Shown: positions 19,636 through 28,062 of the stretch, piece after piece
Numbering within the stretch: position 1 is the stretch's first letter
Layout of the letters: every line of letters begins with the position of its first letter
Position numbers and translations under genes: made by a program
The notes under the pieces: generated by a model
What the model saw: only the letters and a program-made list of their open reading frames with translations
Databases searched by the model: none
What the model was told of the DNA's origin: nothing
Assembly (NCBI RefSeq): GCF_025822245.1
Contig: NZ_JACKTL010000073.1
Coordinates: forward strand, 62,001-126,000
DNA: 64,000 nt
Direction: 5' to 3'
From: Mycolicibacterium hodleri
GTDB taxonomy: Bacteria > Actinomycetota > Actinomycetes > Mycobacteriales > Mycobacteriaceae

Positions 19636-21183
19636 ATGAGAGAGCCCTTCTACGTCACGACGGCCATCGACTATCCCAACGGTGCGCCGCACATCGGTCA
19701 CGCGTACGAGAAGACCGCCACCGACGCGATCGCCCGGTTCAAGCGGCTCGACGGATACGACGTCCGGTTCCTCACCGGGACCGACGTGCACGGCCTGAAG
19801 ATGGCGCAGACCGCGGAGCGGGAGGGCGTGGCCACCGCGGAGCTCGCGCTGCGCAACTCCGACACCTTCCAGGCCATGCAGGAGCGGCTGAACGTCTCGT
19901 TCGACAGGTTCATCCGCACCAGCGACGCCGACCACCTCGACGCGTCGGTGGAGATCTGGAACCGGATGAACGCCGCCGGCGACATCTACCTCGACTCGTA
20001 TTCGGGCTGGTATTCGGTGCGCGACGAGCGGTTCTTCGCCGACGACGAGCTCGAGGAGCGCGCCGACGGCATCCGGTACTCGACCGAGACCGGCACACCG
20101 GTCACGTGGACCGAGGAGCAGACGTACTTCTTCCGCCTCTCGGCGTACACCGACAGGCTGCTCGCTCACTACGAGGCGCACCCCGAGTTCATCGGCCCGG
20201 ACGTCCGGCGCAACGAAGTGGTCAGCTTCGTCTCCGGCGGCCTGCGTGACCTGTCGATCTCCCGCACCACGTTCGACTGGGGCGTGCCGGTACCCGGCCA
20301 CCCCGACCACGTCATGTACGTGTGGGTCGACGCGCTGACCAACTACCTGACCGGTGCCGGCTTCCCCGACACCGAATCGGAGTCCTTCCGCAAGTACTGG
20401 CCTGCCGACCTGCACATGATCGGCAAGGACATCATCCGGTTCCACGCCGTGTACTGGCCGGCGTTCCTGATGTCGGCCGGAATCGAGCTGCCGCGACGGG
20501 TCTTCGCGCACGGGTTCATCAACGTCCGGGGCGAGAAGATGAGCAAGTCGGTCGGCAACGTGGTCGACCCCATCGCGCTGGTCGACGAGTTCGGCGTCGA
20601 CGCGGTGCGCTACTTCCTGCTGCGCGAGGTGCCGTTCGGCCAGGACGGCAGCTACAGCGAGGAATCGATCATCGGTCGGATCAACTCCGATCTGGCCAAC
20701 GAACTGGGCAACCTGGCCCAGCGGTCGCTGTCGATGGTGAACAAGAACCTCGACGCCCGGGTCCCCCAGCCGGGTGAGTTCACCGCCGAGGATCTCGAAC
20801 TGCTGGCTCTCGCCGACGGCTTGCTGGAGCAGGTCCGCGCCCACTTCGACGTACCCGCCATGCATCTGGCGCTCGAGTCCATCTGGCTGATGCTCGGTGC
20901 CGCGAACCGGTACTTCTCCGGTCAGGAGCCGTGGGTGCTGCGCAAGTCCGACGCCGCGGCCGACCAGGAGCGGTTCGGCACCGTGCTCTACACGACGCTC
21001 GAGGTGGTGCGCATCGCCGCACTGTTGATCCAGCCGGTGATGCCGGAGTCGGCCGCCAAGCTGCTCGACCTGCTGGGTCAGCCCGCCGACCAGCGGGACT
21101 TCACCGCCGTCGGCACGCGACTCGTGGCCGGGACGGAACTGCCGAAGCCGGAGGGCGTCTTCCCCCGCTATCAAGTGGAGTGA
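19636..21183 (+). CDS. metG: Methionyl-tRNA synthetase
   Basis: It charges tRNA-Met. The 515-residue class I synthetase has the HIGH motif in GAPHIGHAYEK (about 17-25) and KMSKS in GEKMSKSVGNVV (about 300). It lacks the C-terminal tRNA-binding extension found in Escherichia coli MetG, as in M. tuberculosis MetS, and shows no zinc-binding CxxC knuckle. The ATG has an AGGTGAG Shine-Dalgarno. It is divergent from tatD, as in Rv1007c-Rv1008. Confidence 0.97.
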   Translation: MREPFYVTTAIDYPNGAPHIGHAYEKTATDAIARFKRLDGYDVRFLTGTDVHGLKMAQTAEREGVATAELALRNSDTFQAMQERLNVSFDRFIRTSDADHLDASVEIWNRMNAAGDIYLDSYSGWYSVRDERFFADDELEERADGIRYSTETGTPVTWTEEQTYFFRLSAYTDRLLAHYEAHPEFIGPDVRRNEVVSFVSGGLRDLSISRTTFDWGVPVPGHPDHVMYVWVDALTNYLTGAGFPDTESESFRKYWPADLHMIGKDIIRFHAVYWPAFLMSAGIELPRRVFAHGFINVRGEKMSKSVGNVVDPIALVDEFGVDAVRYFLLREVPFGQDGSYSEESIIGRINSDLANELGNLAQRSLSMVNKNLDARVPQPGEFTAEDLELLALADGLLEQVRAHFDVPAMHLALESIWLMLGAANRYFSGQEPWVLRKSDAAADQERFGTVLYTTLEVVRIAALLIQPVMPESAAKLLDLLGQPADQRDFTAVGTRLVAGTELPKPEGVFPRYQVE

Positions 21184-21233
21184 CGGCGAGCGCAGCGAGC
21201 CGAACCAACGATCGAGTGACCTGAGTCACGCCG

Positions 21234-21262
21234 TGTCACACTTCGACGGTCGGAGGTGTCTT
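21234..21262 (+). promoter_or_regulatory. ECF41-type sigma factor promoter, TGTCACA-N16-TGTCTT
   Basis: TGTCACA (21234-21240) is followed after 16 bp by TGTCTT (21257-21262). Published ECF41/SigJ promoters, as recalled, have TGTCACA-N16-CGTC, so the -35 matches exactly and the -10 differs at one of four positions. The downstream operon encodes an ECF41 sigma factor, making autoregulation likely. The ATG at 21269 starts 6 nt after the -10, suggesting a leaderless transcript. Confidence 0.6.
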
Positions 21263-21268
21263 GATGGC

Positions 21269-22441
21269 ATGAACACACACGAGCACGCGAATGTCGTCGT
21301 CGTCGGCGGCGGGTACGCCGGCGTCCTTGCCGCCAATCACCTACGGGTGAACGACGACGTCGCCGTCACACTGGTCAACCCGAGGCCCCGGTTCGTCGAA
21401 CGAATCCGGTTGCACCAGTTCATCACCGGGTCCGACGACGCCGTGGTGGACTTCGCCGACGTGCTGTCAGGTGACGTCCGCCTGGTGGTCGACACCGCCG
21501 AAATGATCGACCCGTCCGCGCGGGCGGTGAGGCTGGCGTCCGGCGAGACCCTCGGCTACGACTATCTGATCTACGCCCTGGGCAGCACGGGCGCCGCGCC
21601 AACGGTTCCTGGTGCGGCCGAATTCGCCTATCCCCTTTCGGAATTGGAGCACGCCGAACCGCTGCGCGCGAAGCTGGCCACGGTTCACCCCGGCGCTGCG
21701 GTGGTCGTGGTCGGCGCGGGGCCGACGGGCCTAGAGGTCGCCGCCGAACTCGGCGAGCAGGGACAGTCGGTGACGCTGGTGTGCGGCGGCGTCCTCGGCC
21801 CGTACTTCGGCGAGTCGACCCGCCGCGCCGTGACCAGGCGGATGCAGCGGCTCGGGGTGACCGTGGTCGACGGACCGGGCGCCACGGTCGTCGAGGTGCG
21901 CGGGCGTTCGGTGCTGCTGGCCGACGGCCGCGAGCTGCCCGGCGTCGTCACCATCTGGGCGGCGGGCTTCGGGGTGCCCGACCTCGCGAGGCGCAGCGGC
22001 CTGGCCACCGACGAGATCGGTCGGCTGCTCACCGACGAGACGCTGACCAGCGTCGACGACCCCTTCATCATGGGGGCCGGAGACGCGGTCGCCCCGTCGA
22101 ACGCACCGTTGCGGATGAGCTGCCAGGCCGCCATCCCGCTCGGCGCGCAGGCTGCCAACACAGTGCTGAGCCGCATCGCGGGTGACGAGCCCGCCGCGGT
22201 GAACCAGGCCTTCACCGGTCAGTGCGTCAGCCTGGGCCGCAAGGCGGGGGTCATCCAACTTGCCCACCTGGACGACCGCCCCACGCCGCTGTTCATCGGA
22301 GGGCGCGTCGCGGCGTCGATCAAGGAGGCCGTCTGCAAGGGCACGGTGTGGCAGCTCGGCCTCGAAGCCCGCAAGCCCGGCTCGTACCGCTGGCTCAAGG
22401 GCGGCAAGCGGGCCGAGCACGTGGCGGCGGCGGTCCGGTGA
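21269..22441 (+). CDS. FAD-dependent NADH dehydrogenase-like oxidoreductase, partner of an ECF41 sigma factor
   Basis: The 390-residue flavoprotein has an N-terminal FAD-binding GGGYAG loop (about 10-15), a second dinucleotide-binding VVVGAGPTGLEVAAEL (about 146-161) and the MGAGDAVAP motif contacting FAD. The fold is that of type II NADH dehydrogenase/apoptosis-inducing-factor-like oxidoreductases. The start at 21269 is chosen because it follows the ECF promoter directly; the GTG at 21233 lies inside the promoter. Its stop overlaps the sigma gene start (GTGA). Oxidoreductases are typical partners of ECF41 sigma factors. Confidence 0.85.
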   Translation: MNTHEHANVVVVGGGYAGVLAANHLRVNDDVAVTLVNPRPRFVERIRLHQFITGSDDAVVDFADVLSGDVRLVVDTAEMIDPSARAVRLASGETLGYDYLIYALGSTGAAPTVPGAAEFAYPLSELEHAEPLRAKLATVHPGAAVVVVGAGPTGLEVAAELGEQGQSVTLVCGGVLGPYFGESTRRAVTRRMQRLGVTVVDGPGATVVEVRGRSVLLADGRELPGVVTIWAAGFGVPDLARRSGLATDEIGRLLTDETLTSVDDPFIMGAGDAVAPSNAPLRMSCQAAIPLGAQAANTVLSRIAGDEPAAVNQAFTGQCVSLGRKAGVIQLAHLDDRPTPLFIGGRVAASIKEAVCKGTVWQLGLEARKPGSYRWLKGGKRAEHVAAAVR

Positions 22442-23328
22442 GCGCCAGCGAGCACGCCGACAGATTCACCAGTCTGCGGCCGCTGTTGTTCACCATCGCC
22501 TACGAGATACTAGGCACGGCAACGGAATCCGACGACGTGCTGCAGGAGAGCTACCTGCGATGGGCCGAGGTCGACCTGGCCGTCGTCCGCGACACCAAGG
22601 CCTACCTCGCCCAGCTCGTCACCCGGCAGGCGCTCAACGCGTTGCGCGCGCAGTCGCGGCGACGCGAGGAGTACGTCGGCCCATGGCTTCCCGAGCCGCT
22701 GCTCGTCGACGCCACCGACGCGTCCTCCGACGTCGTCCTCGCCGAGTCGGTGTCCATGGCAATGATGGTGGTGTTGGAGACGCTCGGTCCCGACGAGCGG
22801 GCGGTGTTCGTGCTCCGTGAGGTGTTCGGCTTCGGCCACGACGAGATCGCCGAGACGCTGGGCAAGTCCACCGCGGCGGTGCGGCAGATGGCCCACCGCG
22901 CCCGCGAGCACGTGCAGTCCCGGCGCAGGAGATTCGAGCCCGCCGATCCCAAGCAGTCGCTCGAGATCACCGCGCAGTTCTTCGCGAGCGCCTCGACGGG
23001 CGACGTCGACGCGCTGATTTCGATGCTGGCACCCGACGTCGTCTGGACCGCCGACAGCGACGGCAAGGCGAGCGCCGCCCGCAGGCCGGTCGCCGGTGCC
23101 GACAAGGTCGCCCGGCTCATCCTCGGCCTGCTTCGCTTCGCCGGCGAGGGCGGCCGCGTCGAACCCGCCTACTACAACGGCGCACCCGCGCTGGTGCTCT
23201 ACCTCGACGACGGCTTGGAGGGCGTGATCTCGGTCGAGATCACCGACGGGCTGATCACGCACTTCTACGCGATGCGCAACCCCGAGAAGCTGCGCGGGGT
23301 GACGGTGCACAGAGAGATCGCGCGCTAG
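22438..23328 (+). CDS. ECF41 (SigJ-type) sigma factor with C-terminal SnoaL-like domain
   Basis: The 296-residue protein has sigma region 2 (LLFTIAYEILGTATESDDVLQE), sigma region 4 (VFGFGHDEIAETLGKSTAAVRQMAHRAR, a helix-turn-helix) and a C-terminal SnoaL/NTF2-like domain of about 120 residues. NPEKLRG near the end corresponds to the NPDKV motif that modulates ECF41 activity. ECF41 factors lack a separate anti-sigma factor; the C-terminal domain regulates them. It starts at GTG 22438, overlapping the oxidoreductase stop by 4 bp. Confidence 0.88.
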   Translation: MSASEHADRFTSLRPLLFTIAYEILGTATESDDVLQESYLRWAEVDLAVVRDTKAYLAQLVTRQALNALRAQSRRREEYVGPWLPEPLLVDATDASSDVVLAESVSMAMMVVLETLGPDERAVFVLREVFGFGHDEIAETLGKSTAAVRQMAHRAREHVQSRRRRFEPADPKQSLEITAQFFASASTGDVDALISMLAPDVVWTADSDGKASAARRPVAGADKVARLILGLLRFAGEGGRVEPAYYNGAPALVLYLDDGLEGVISVEITDGLITHFYAMRNPEKLRGVTVHREIAR

Positions 23329-23356
23329 CCGTACCGCGCCATGACAGGCTGTGGCG

Positions 23357-24622
23357 ATGCGGATCGAGCGGATCGCCCCGTCCCGCAGCGCCCCGGAGGT
23401 GCTGCGGTGTCTGGCCGCCGCGACGACGCGCCTCGGCCTGCCGCCACCGGCGGCGTTGATCGGTGACTGGTTCGGCTCGCGGGCCGTCGTCGCGCCGAGC
23501 GTCGCCGTCGAACCCGTACCCACGGCCGGCGTCTTCGACGTCGCGCAGCACGCCGGCGGCGGTTCGCGGGGCGACGCCGTCGGCGGTGGCTGGATCGGTT
23601 ACCTCTCCTACCCCGACGCTGGGCGTGACGGCGCCGGACCACGAATCCCCGAAGCGGCCGGGGGCTGGACCGACGACGTCCTGCGGCTGGACGCCGACGG
23701 ACACTGGTGGTACGAAAGCCTTTCCGGCGCAGCCGCTCCCGGCTGGGTCGTCGACGCGGTGGCCGTCGACCCGGCACCGTCGGAGTGTCACGTCGAATGG
23801 GCCGTCGCCGACCGCGACGCACACCGGGCGGGCGTGCTGGCCTGCCTGGACGCCATCGCCGCCGGGGAGGTGTACCAGGCCTGCGTGTGCACGCAGATCG
23901 TCGGCACGGTGACGGGGTCGCCGGTCGACTTCTTCGCCGAGGCCGTCGCCCGCACGGCGCCGGCGCGCGCGGCGTTCGTCTCGGGCCGCTGGGGTGCGGT
24001 GGCGTCCCTGTCTCCCGAGCTGTTCCTGCGCCGAGTCGACGGGATCGTGACGTCGAGCCCCATCAAGGGCACGCTGCCGTTGCACGAATCACCTTCGGCC
24101 CTGCGCGATTCGGTCAAGGACGTGGCCGAGAACGTCATGATCGTCGACCTCGTCCGCAACGACCTCGGCCGCGTGGCCGTCACGGGTTCGGTGACGGTTC
24201 CCGAGCTGCTGGTGGTGCGACGGGCGCCTGGCGTCTGGCACCTGGTGTCGACCGTCACGGCCCGCGTCGACCCCGACGTACCCATGTCCACCCTTCTGGC
24301 GGCGACGTTCCCGCCGGCGTCGGTGACGGGTACGCCAAAGGGCCGCGCCCGTCGACTGCTCGAGACCTGGGAAGCCGATCGGCGCGGAATCTATTGTGGG
24401 ACGGTCGGTTTGGCGTCACCGTCGGCGGGAACCGAGCTCAACGTCGCGATCCGCACCGTCGAATTCGACGACGCCGGGGGCACGGTGCTCGGCGTCGGCG
24501 GTGGCATCACGGCCGACTCGAACCCCGACGCCGAGTGGCACGAGTGTCTGCACAAGGCGGCGACGATCGTGCACCGCTCAGCCTCGGGCGCGCAACACCG
24601 CGTCGTAGAGCTCACGCCGTGA
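23357..24622 (+). CDS. pabB: Aminodeoxychorismate synthase component I
   Basis: PabB makes 4-amino-4-deoxychorismate from chorismate for folate synthesis. The 421-residue protein has the chorismate-binding motifs SSPIKGTLPL, DLVRNDLGRVA, SVTGTPKGRA and YCGTVG. The ATG at 23357 is preferred; a GTG lies two codons upstream. The 3' end overlaps the convergent rsmI gene by 45 bp. The position matches Rv1005c. Confidence 0.92.
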   Translation: MRIERIAPSRSAPEVLRCLAAATTRLGLPPPAALIGDWFGSRAVVAPSVAVEPVPTAGVFDVAQHAGGGSRGDAVGGGWIGYLSYPDAGRDGAGPRIPEAAGGWTDDVLRLDADGHWWYESLSGAAAPGWVVDAVAVDPAPSECHVEWAVADRDAHRAGVLACLDAIAAGEVYQACVCTQIVGTVTGSPVDFFAEAVARTAPARAAFVSGRWGAVASLSPELFLRRVDGIVTSSPIKGTLPLHESPSALRDSVKDVAENVMIVDLVRNDLGRVAVTGSVTVPELLVVRRAPGVWHLVSTVTARVDPDVPMSTLLAATFPPASVTGTPKGRARRLLETWEADRRGIYCGTVGLASPSAGTELNVAIRTVEFDDAGGTVLGVGGGITADSNPDAEWHECLHKAATIVHRSASGAQHRVVELTP

Positions 24623-25414
24623 CGGCGCGCCAGGGTTGTCGGCGATCACCTCGGCGCACGCGTCCTTGACCCCGGCCCCCGCCTCGACCAGTTCGTTGAC
24701 CTCCGCCACCAGCGTGTCCAGATCGGCCCGGGGTTCGGCGCCGGCCACCACCACGGTGATCTCGCCGAGCACGCCGTCGGCAGCCCAGGCGGCCAGCTCG
24801 GCGAGGGTGCCGCGCTTGACCTCTTCGTGGGTCTTGGTCAGTTCGCGGCAGACGACCGCGAGCCGGTCGGGGCCCAACCGGTCGACGGCGTCGGCGAGAC
24901 ACTCGGCGAGCCGGCGCGGGGACTCGAAGAACACCCACGTGCGCCGTTCGCCGGCGAGCGTCGCCAGCCACGTCGACCTCGCGGACTGCTTGCGGGGCGC
25001 GAAGCCCTCGAAGCAGAACCGGTCCGACGGCAGGCCCGACACCGCCAGTGCCGTCGTCACCGCCGACGGACCGGGTAGGCAGCTGACGGTCAGCCCGGCG
25101 GCCGCGCAGGCCGCCACCAACCGGTATCCCGGATCGCTGATCAGCGGCATGCCGGCGTCGCTGACCACCAGCACGGTCGCGCCCGCGGTGATCTCCTCGA
25201 CGAGCCACGGCACGCGGGCCGCCTCGTTCTGGTCGAAGAAGCTGACCACCTTGCCCTGCGGCACGACGTCGAGGCTCTGGGCGAGAGTCCGGATGCGTCG
25301 GGTGTCCTCGGCGGCGACGACGTCGGCGCTGCCCAGCGCCTCGACGAGGCGTGCGGAGGCGTCGCCAGCCTGGCCCAACGGCGTGGCGGCCAGGAGCAGT
25401 CGACCGGGTGTCAC
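24578..25414 (-). CDS. rsmI: 16S rRNA 2'-O-ribose C1402 methyltransferase RsmI
   Basis: RsmI methylates C1402 in the ribosomal decoding centre. The 278-residue protein has the family motifs LAATPLGQAGDAS near the N-terminus, AAEDTRR, VSDAGMPLISDPG and LPGPSAVTTALAVSGLP, plus SFFDQNE. The GTG start at 25414 is 24 bp from the divergent pmt gene. It overlaps the pabB 3' end by 45 bp on the opposite strand. It corresponds to Rv1003. Confidence 0.95.
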   Translation of the reverse strand: MTPGRLLLAATPLGQAGDASARLVEALGSADVVAAEDTRRIRTLAQSLDVVPQGKVVSFFDQNEAARVPWLVEEITAGATVLVVSDAGMPLISDPGYRLVAACAAAGLTVSCLPGPSAVTTALAVSGLPSDRFCFEGFAPRKQSARSTWLATLAGERRTWVFFESPRRLAECLADAVDRLGPDRLAVVCRELTKTHEEVKRGTLAELAAWAADGVLGEITVVVAGAEPRADLDTLVAEVNELVEAGAGVKDACAEVIADNPGAPSRRELYDAVLRARG

Positions 25415-25425
25415 ACCGAACAGAA

Positions 25426-25431
25426 TACGAT
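25426..25431 (+). promoter_or_regulatory. -10 element TACGAT of pmt; leaderless start
   Basis: TACGAT fits TANNNT and ends 7 nt before the GTG at 25439, inside the 24-bp gap to rsmI. No ribosome binding site is visible. Confidence 0.45.
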
Positions 25432-25438
25432 CGCTGAC

Positions 25439-26974
25439 GTGAGCGCCCCGACCGTCGACCGAGAGCAGCCGGTGCCGGTCGTCAGCCCGGGCCCTCTGGT
25501 CCCCCTTGGCGACTTCGGCCCGCTGGACCGTGCCCAGGGCTGGGCGATGACGTCAGTCGTCATGGCCCTGGCCGCGCTGACCAGGTTCCTGAACCTGGGT
25601 TCGCCCACCGACGGCGCCACGCCGATCTTCGACGAGAAGCACTACGCGCCGCAGGCCTGGCAGATGTTGGGCAACCACGGCGTCGAGGACAACCCCGGTT
25701 ACGGGCTGATCGTGCACCCACCCGTCGGCAAGGAACTGCTGTCGATCGGCGAGGCCCTGTTCGGCTACACCGGGCTCGGCTGGCGGTTCTCCGGCGCCGT
25801 CTGCGGTGTGGTGCTGGTGGTGCTGGTGGCCCGAATCGTCCGGAGGATCACCCGGTCGACGCTGATCGGCGGGATCGCGGGTCTGCTGCTGGTCGCCGAC
25901 GGTGTCAGCTTCGTCACCGCGCGCACTGCCCTGCTGGACATCTTCCTGGTGGTGTTCGTGGTCGCGGCGTTCGGCGCGTTGATCGTCGACCGCGACCAGA
26001 TGCGCGAGCGGATGCACACCGCCCAGTTCGAGGGCCGCATCGCCGAGACCCCATGGGGTCCCCGGCTCGGTGTCCGATGGTGGCGCTTCGGGGCCGGCGT
26101 GCTGCTGGGCCTGGCGGTCGCGACGAAGTGGTCGGGCCTGTACTTCGTCCTGTTCTTCGGCCTGATGACGTTGGCGTTCGACGTCAACGCGCGGCGCCAA
26201 TACCGGGTGCCGCGGCCGTGGCTGGGCACGCTGCGTCGGGACGTCGGGCCGGCCGTCTACGTGTTCGGTCTGATCCCCCTCGGCGTGTACCTGGCCACCT
26301 ACGCGCCGTGGTTCGCCTCGGAGACGGGCATCAACCGCCACGAGGAGGGCCAGTCCTTCGCCGAGGGCGGGCTGATGCCGGACGCCATCCGGTCGCTGTG
26401 GCACTTCACCTACGGCGCGTTCAAGTTTCACTCCGGGCTGACGAATGCGGCCGGCAACCATCACCCGTGGGAGTCGAAGCCGTGGACGTGGCCGATGTCG
26501 CTGCGCCCGGTGTTGTACGCGATCGACCAGGACGGCGTGGCGGGATGCGGTGCGCAGTCGTGCGTCAAGGCCGTGATGCTCGTCGGCACGCCCGCGATGT
26601 GGTTCCTCGCGGTCCCGATCCTGATGTGGGCCGCGTGGCGGTCGTTCGTCAAGCGCGACTGGCGATACGCGGTGGCCCTGACGGGCTATTGCGCGGGTTA
26701 CCTGCCGTGGTTCGCCGACATCGACCGGCAGATGTACTTCTTCTATGCCGCGCCGATGGCGCCGTTCATGGTGATGATGATCGCGCTGATCCTCGGTGAC
26801 GTGCTCTACGCGCCGCGCCAGAACGCCGAGCGGCGAACGCTCGGCCTGCTGGTGGTGTGCTTCTACGTGGCGGCGGTGATCACCAACTTCGCGTGGATGT
26901 ATCCGATCCTGACCGGCCTGCCGATCTCGCAGGCCACGTGGCACATGCAGATCTGGCTGCCCAGCTGGCGCTGA
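25439..26974 (+). CDS. pmt: Protein O-mannosyltransferase (Rv1002c-like)
   Basis: This multi-span membrane enzyme transfers mannose from polyprenol-phosphate-mannose to secreted proteins during Sec translocation. The 511-residue protein has about ten hydrophobic segments; the first periplasmic loop carries the catalytic Asp-Glu pair (D65/E66 in IFDEKHYAPQ). HPPVGKELL and WFADIDRQMYFFYAAPMAPF are further conserved PMT/GT39 features. The GTG start is divergent from rsmI with 24 bp between, as in M. tuberculosis. Lipoproteins in this window with Thr/Pro-rich linkers are plausible substrates (inference). Confidence 0.95.
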   Translation: MSAPTVDREQPVPVVSPGPLVPLGDFGPLDRAQGWAMTSVVMALAALTRFLNLGSPTDGATPIFDEKHYAPQAWQMLGNHGVEDNPGYGLIVHPPVGKELLSIGEALFGYTGLGWRFSGAVCGVVLVVLVARIVRRITRSTLIGGIAGLLLVADGVSFVTARTALLDIFLVVFVVAAFGALIVDRDQMRERMHTAQFEGRIAETPWGPRLGVRWWRFGAGVLLGLAVATKWSGLYFVLFFGLMTLAFDVNARRQYRVPRPWLGTLRRDVGPAVYVFGLIPLGVYLATYAPWFASETGINRHEEGQSFAEGGLMPDAIRSLWHFTYGAFKFHSGLTNAAGNHHPWESKPWTWPMSLRPVLYAIDQDGVAGCGAQSCVKAVMLVGTPAMWFLAVPILMWAAWRSFVKRDWRYAVALTGYCAGYLPWFADIDRQMYFFYAAPMAPFMVMMIALILGDVLYAPRQNAERRTLGLLVVCFYVAAVITNFAWMYPILTGLPISQATWHMQIWLPSWR

Positions 26975-27225
26975 CGAATGGCCGCACCTCTCCCCCGGTG
27001 CACACCCCTGGGCGGCGCTATGACCGTCTCCTGCTCCAGGGTCGTGATTTACCCGACCACGGTCCACATCCACAGCCATGGTGCAGAAAACGACCGTAGC
27101 GGTTCACGGGCATGTCCACCCGGAGGTTCCTCGGGCCATCCCCAGTCGGCCAGTCATCCACAGGTAGGCCGCGCCGAGGCCGTGGACCGGCAACCTCGTC
27201 GCCGTCACCGGACACCATCGCGGCC

Positions 27226-28056
27226 ATGGAGCCCTTCATCGGAACCGAAGCGCTCGCCAGTGGAGACCTCACGCGAGGACGTCTCAGATGGAACTACGAC
27301 CGGATCCATCCCGACGTCTACCTCGCCAAGGGACAACGGCGAACGCTGTACGTGAACACCGAGGCCGCATGGCTGTGGACCGGGCGGACGGGGATCGTCG
27401 CCGGCCTCGCCGCAGCCGCCCTCCACGGCGTGCGCGGGGTCGACCCCGCCACTCCGGTCGAGATGATTGGGCCGCACACCAGGCGTCGTCCGGGCATCGT
27501 GATGAGAGAGGAACGGATCGAGGCCGACGAAGTGTGGCCGACCGGCACGTGGCGGATGACGACGGCGGCGCGCACCGCTCTCGACCTGGGCAGGCGACTG
27601 CCGCGGAACCTCGCAGTGGAGTACCTCGACGAGCTGTCGGGGGCATCTGGGTTCGCTGCGGCAGACGTGCTTGCGCTGGCGGATCGTCATCGCGGCGCGC
27701 GCGGTATTCCGCAGGCCCGGATCGCACTGGCGCTCGTCGACGGCGGTAGCCGGTGCCGCGAGGAGACGAGGGTGCGCCTGCTGTTCTGCGATGCCGGTCT
27801 GCCACCGCCGAGAACGCGCATCGTCCTGACCGACGGGACTCAGATGACCTCCATCGGCATGGGCTGGGACCGCGCGAAGGTGGGCGTCAGCTTCGTCGCC
27901 GAGGGGTCGCGCAGCGGATCGCTGCTCGTGCAGGATCTTCGACGCCAGGAAATCGTCCAGCGCCATGGCTGGATCGAGTTCGGTGTCGCATCGTTGCTGC
28001 ACGCGCGGATGCTGCTACCCCGCGTCCGCGACGAGCTCCGACGGCGGACGCGGTGA
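27226..28056 (+). CDS. AbiEi / DUF559-related mycobacterial protein with altered C-terminal core
   Basis: The 276-residue product belongs to a large mycobacterial paralogue family: an N-terminal winged-helix-like part (TRGRLRWNYDRIHPDVYLAKG), a middle segment with AAAALHGVRGV and WRMTTAARTALDLGRRLP, and a C-terminal Vsr/DUF559-like region. In relatives I recall, the last part reads VEYDGDQHR with acidic putative nuclease residues; here the segment is VGVSFVAEGSRSG, so these residues are missing. The ATG at 27226 is chosen; an upstream extension to 27112 lacks support. Partner genes of a toxin-antitoxin system are absent. Confidence 0.65.
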   Translation: MEPFIGTEALASGDLTRGRLRWNYDRIHPDVYLAKGQRRTLYVNTEAAWLWTGRTGIVAGLAAAALHGVRGVDPATPVEMIGPHTRRRPGIVMREERIEADEVWPTGTWRMTTAARTALDLGRRLPRNLAVEYLDELSGASGFAAADVLALADRHRGARGIPQARIALALVDGGSRCREETRVRLLFCDAGLPPPRTRIVLTDGTQMTSIGMGWDRAKVGVSFVAEGSRSGSLLVQDLRRQEIVQRHGWIEFGVASLLHARMLLPRVRDELRRRTR

Positions 28057-28062
28057 GGGTGT

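Noticed and set aside
19609..21174. A 521-codon minus-strand frame opposite metG
   Set aside because: Antisense shadow of metG; no domain is recognisable in it.
27154..27162. TCATCCACA as a DnaA box
   Set aside because: A single near match without further boxes, AT-rich region or origin genes.
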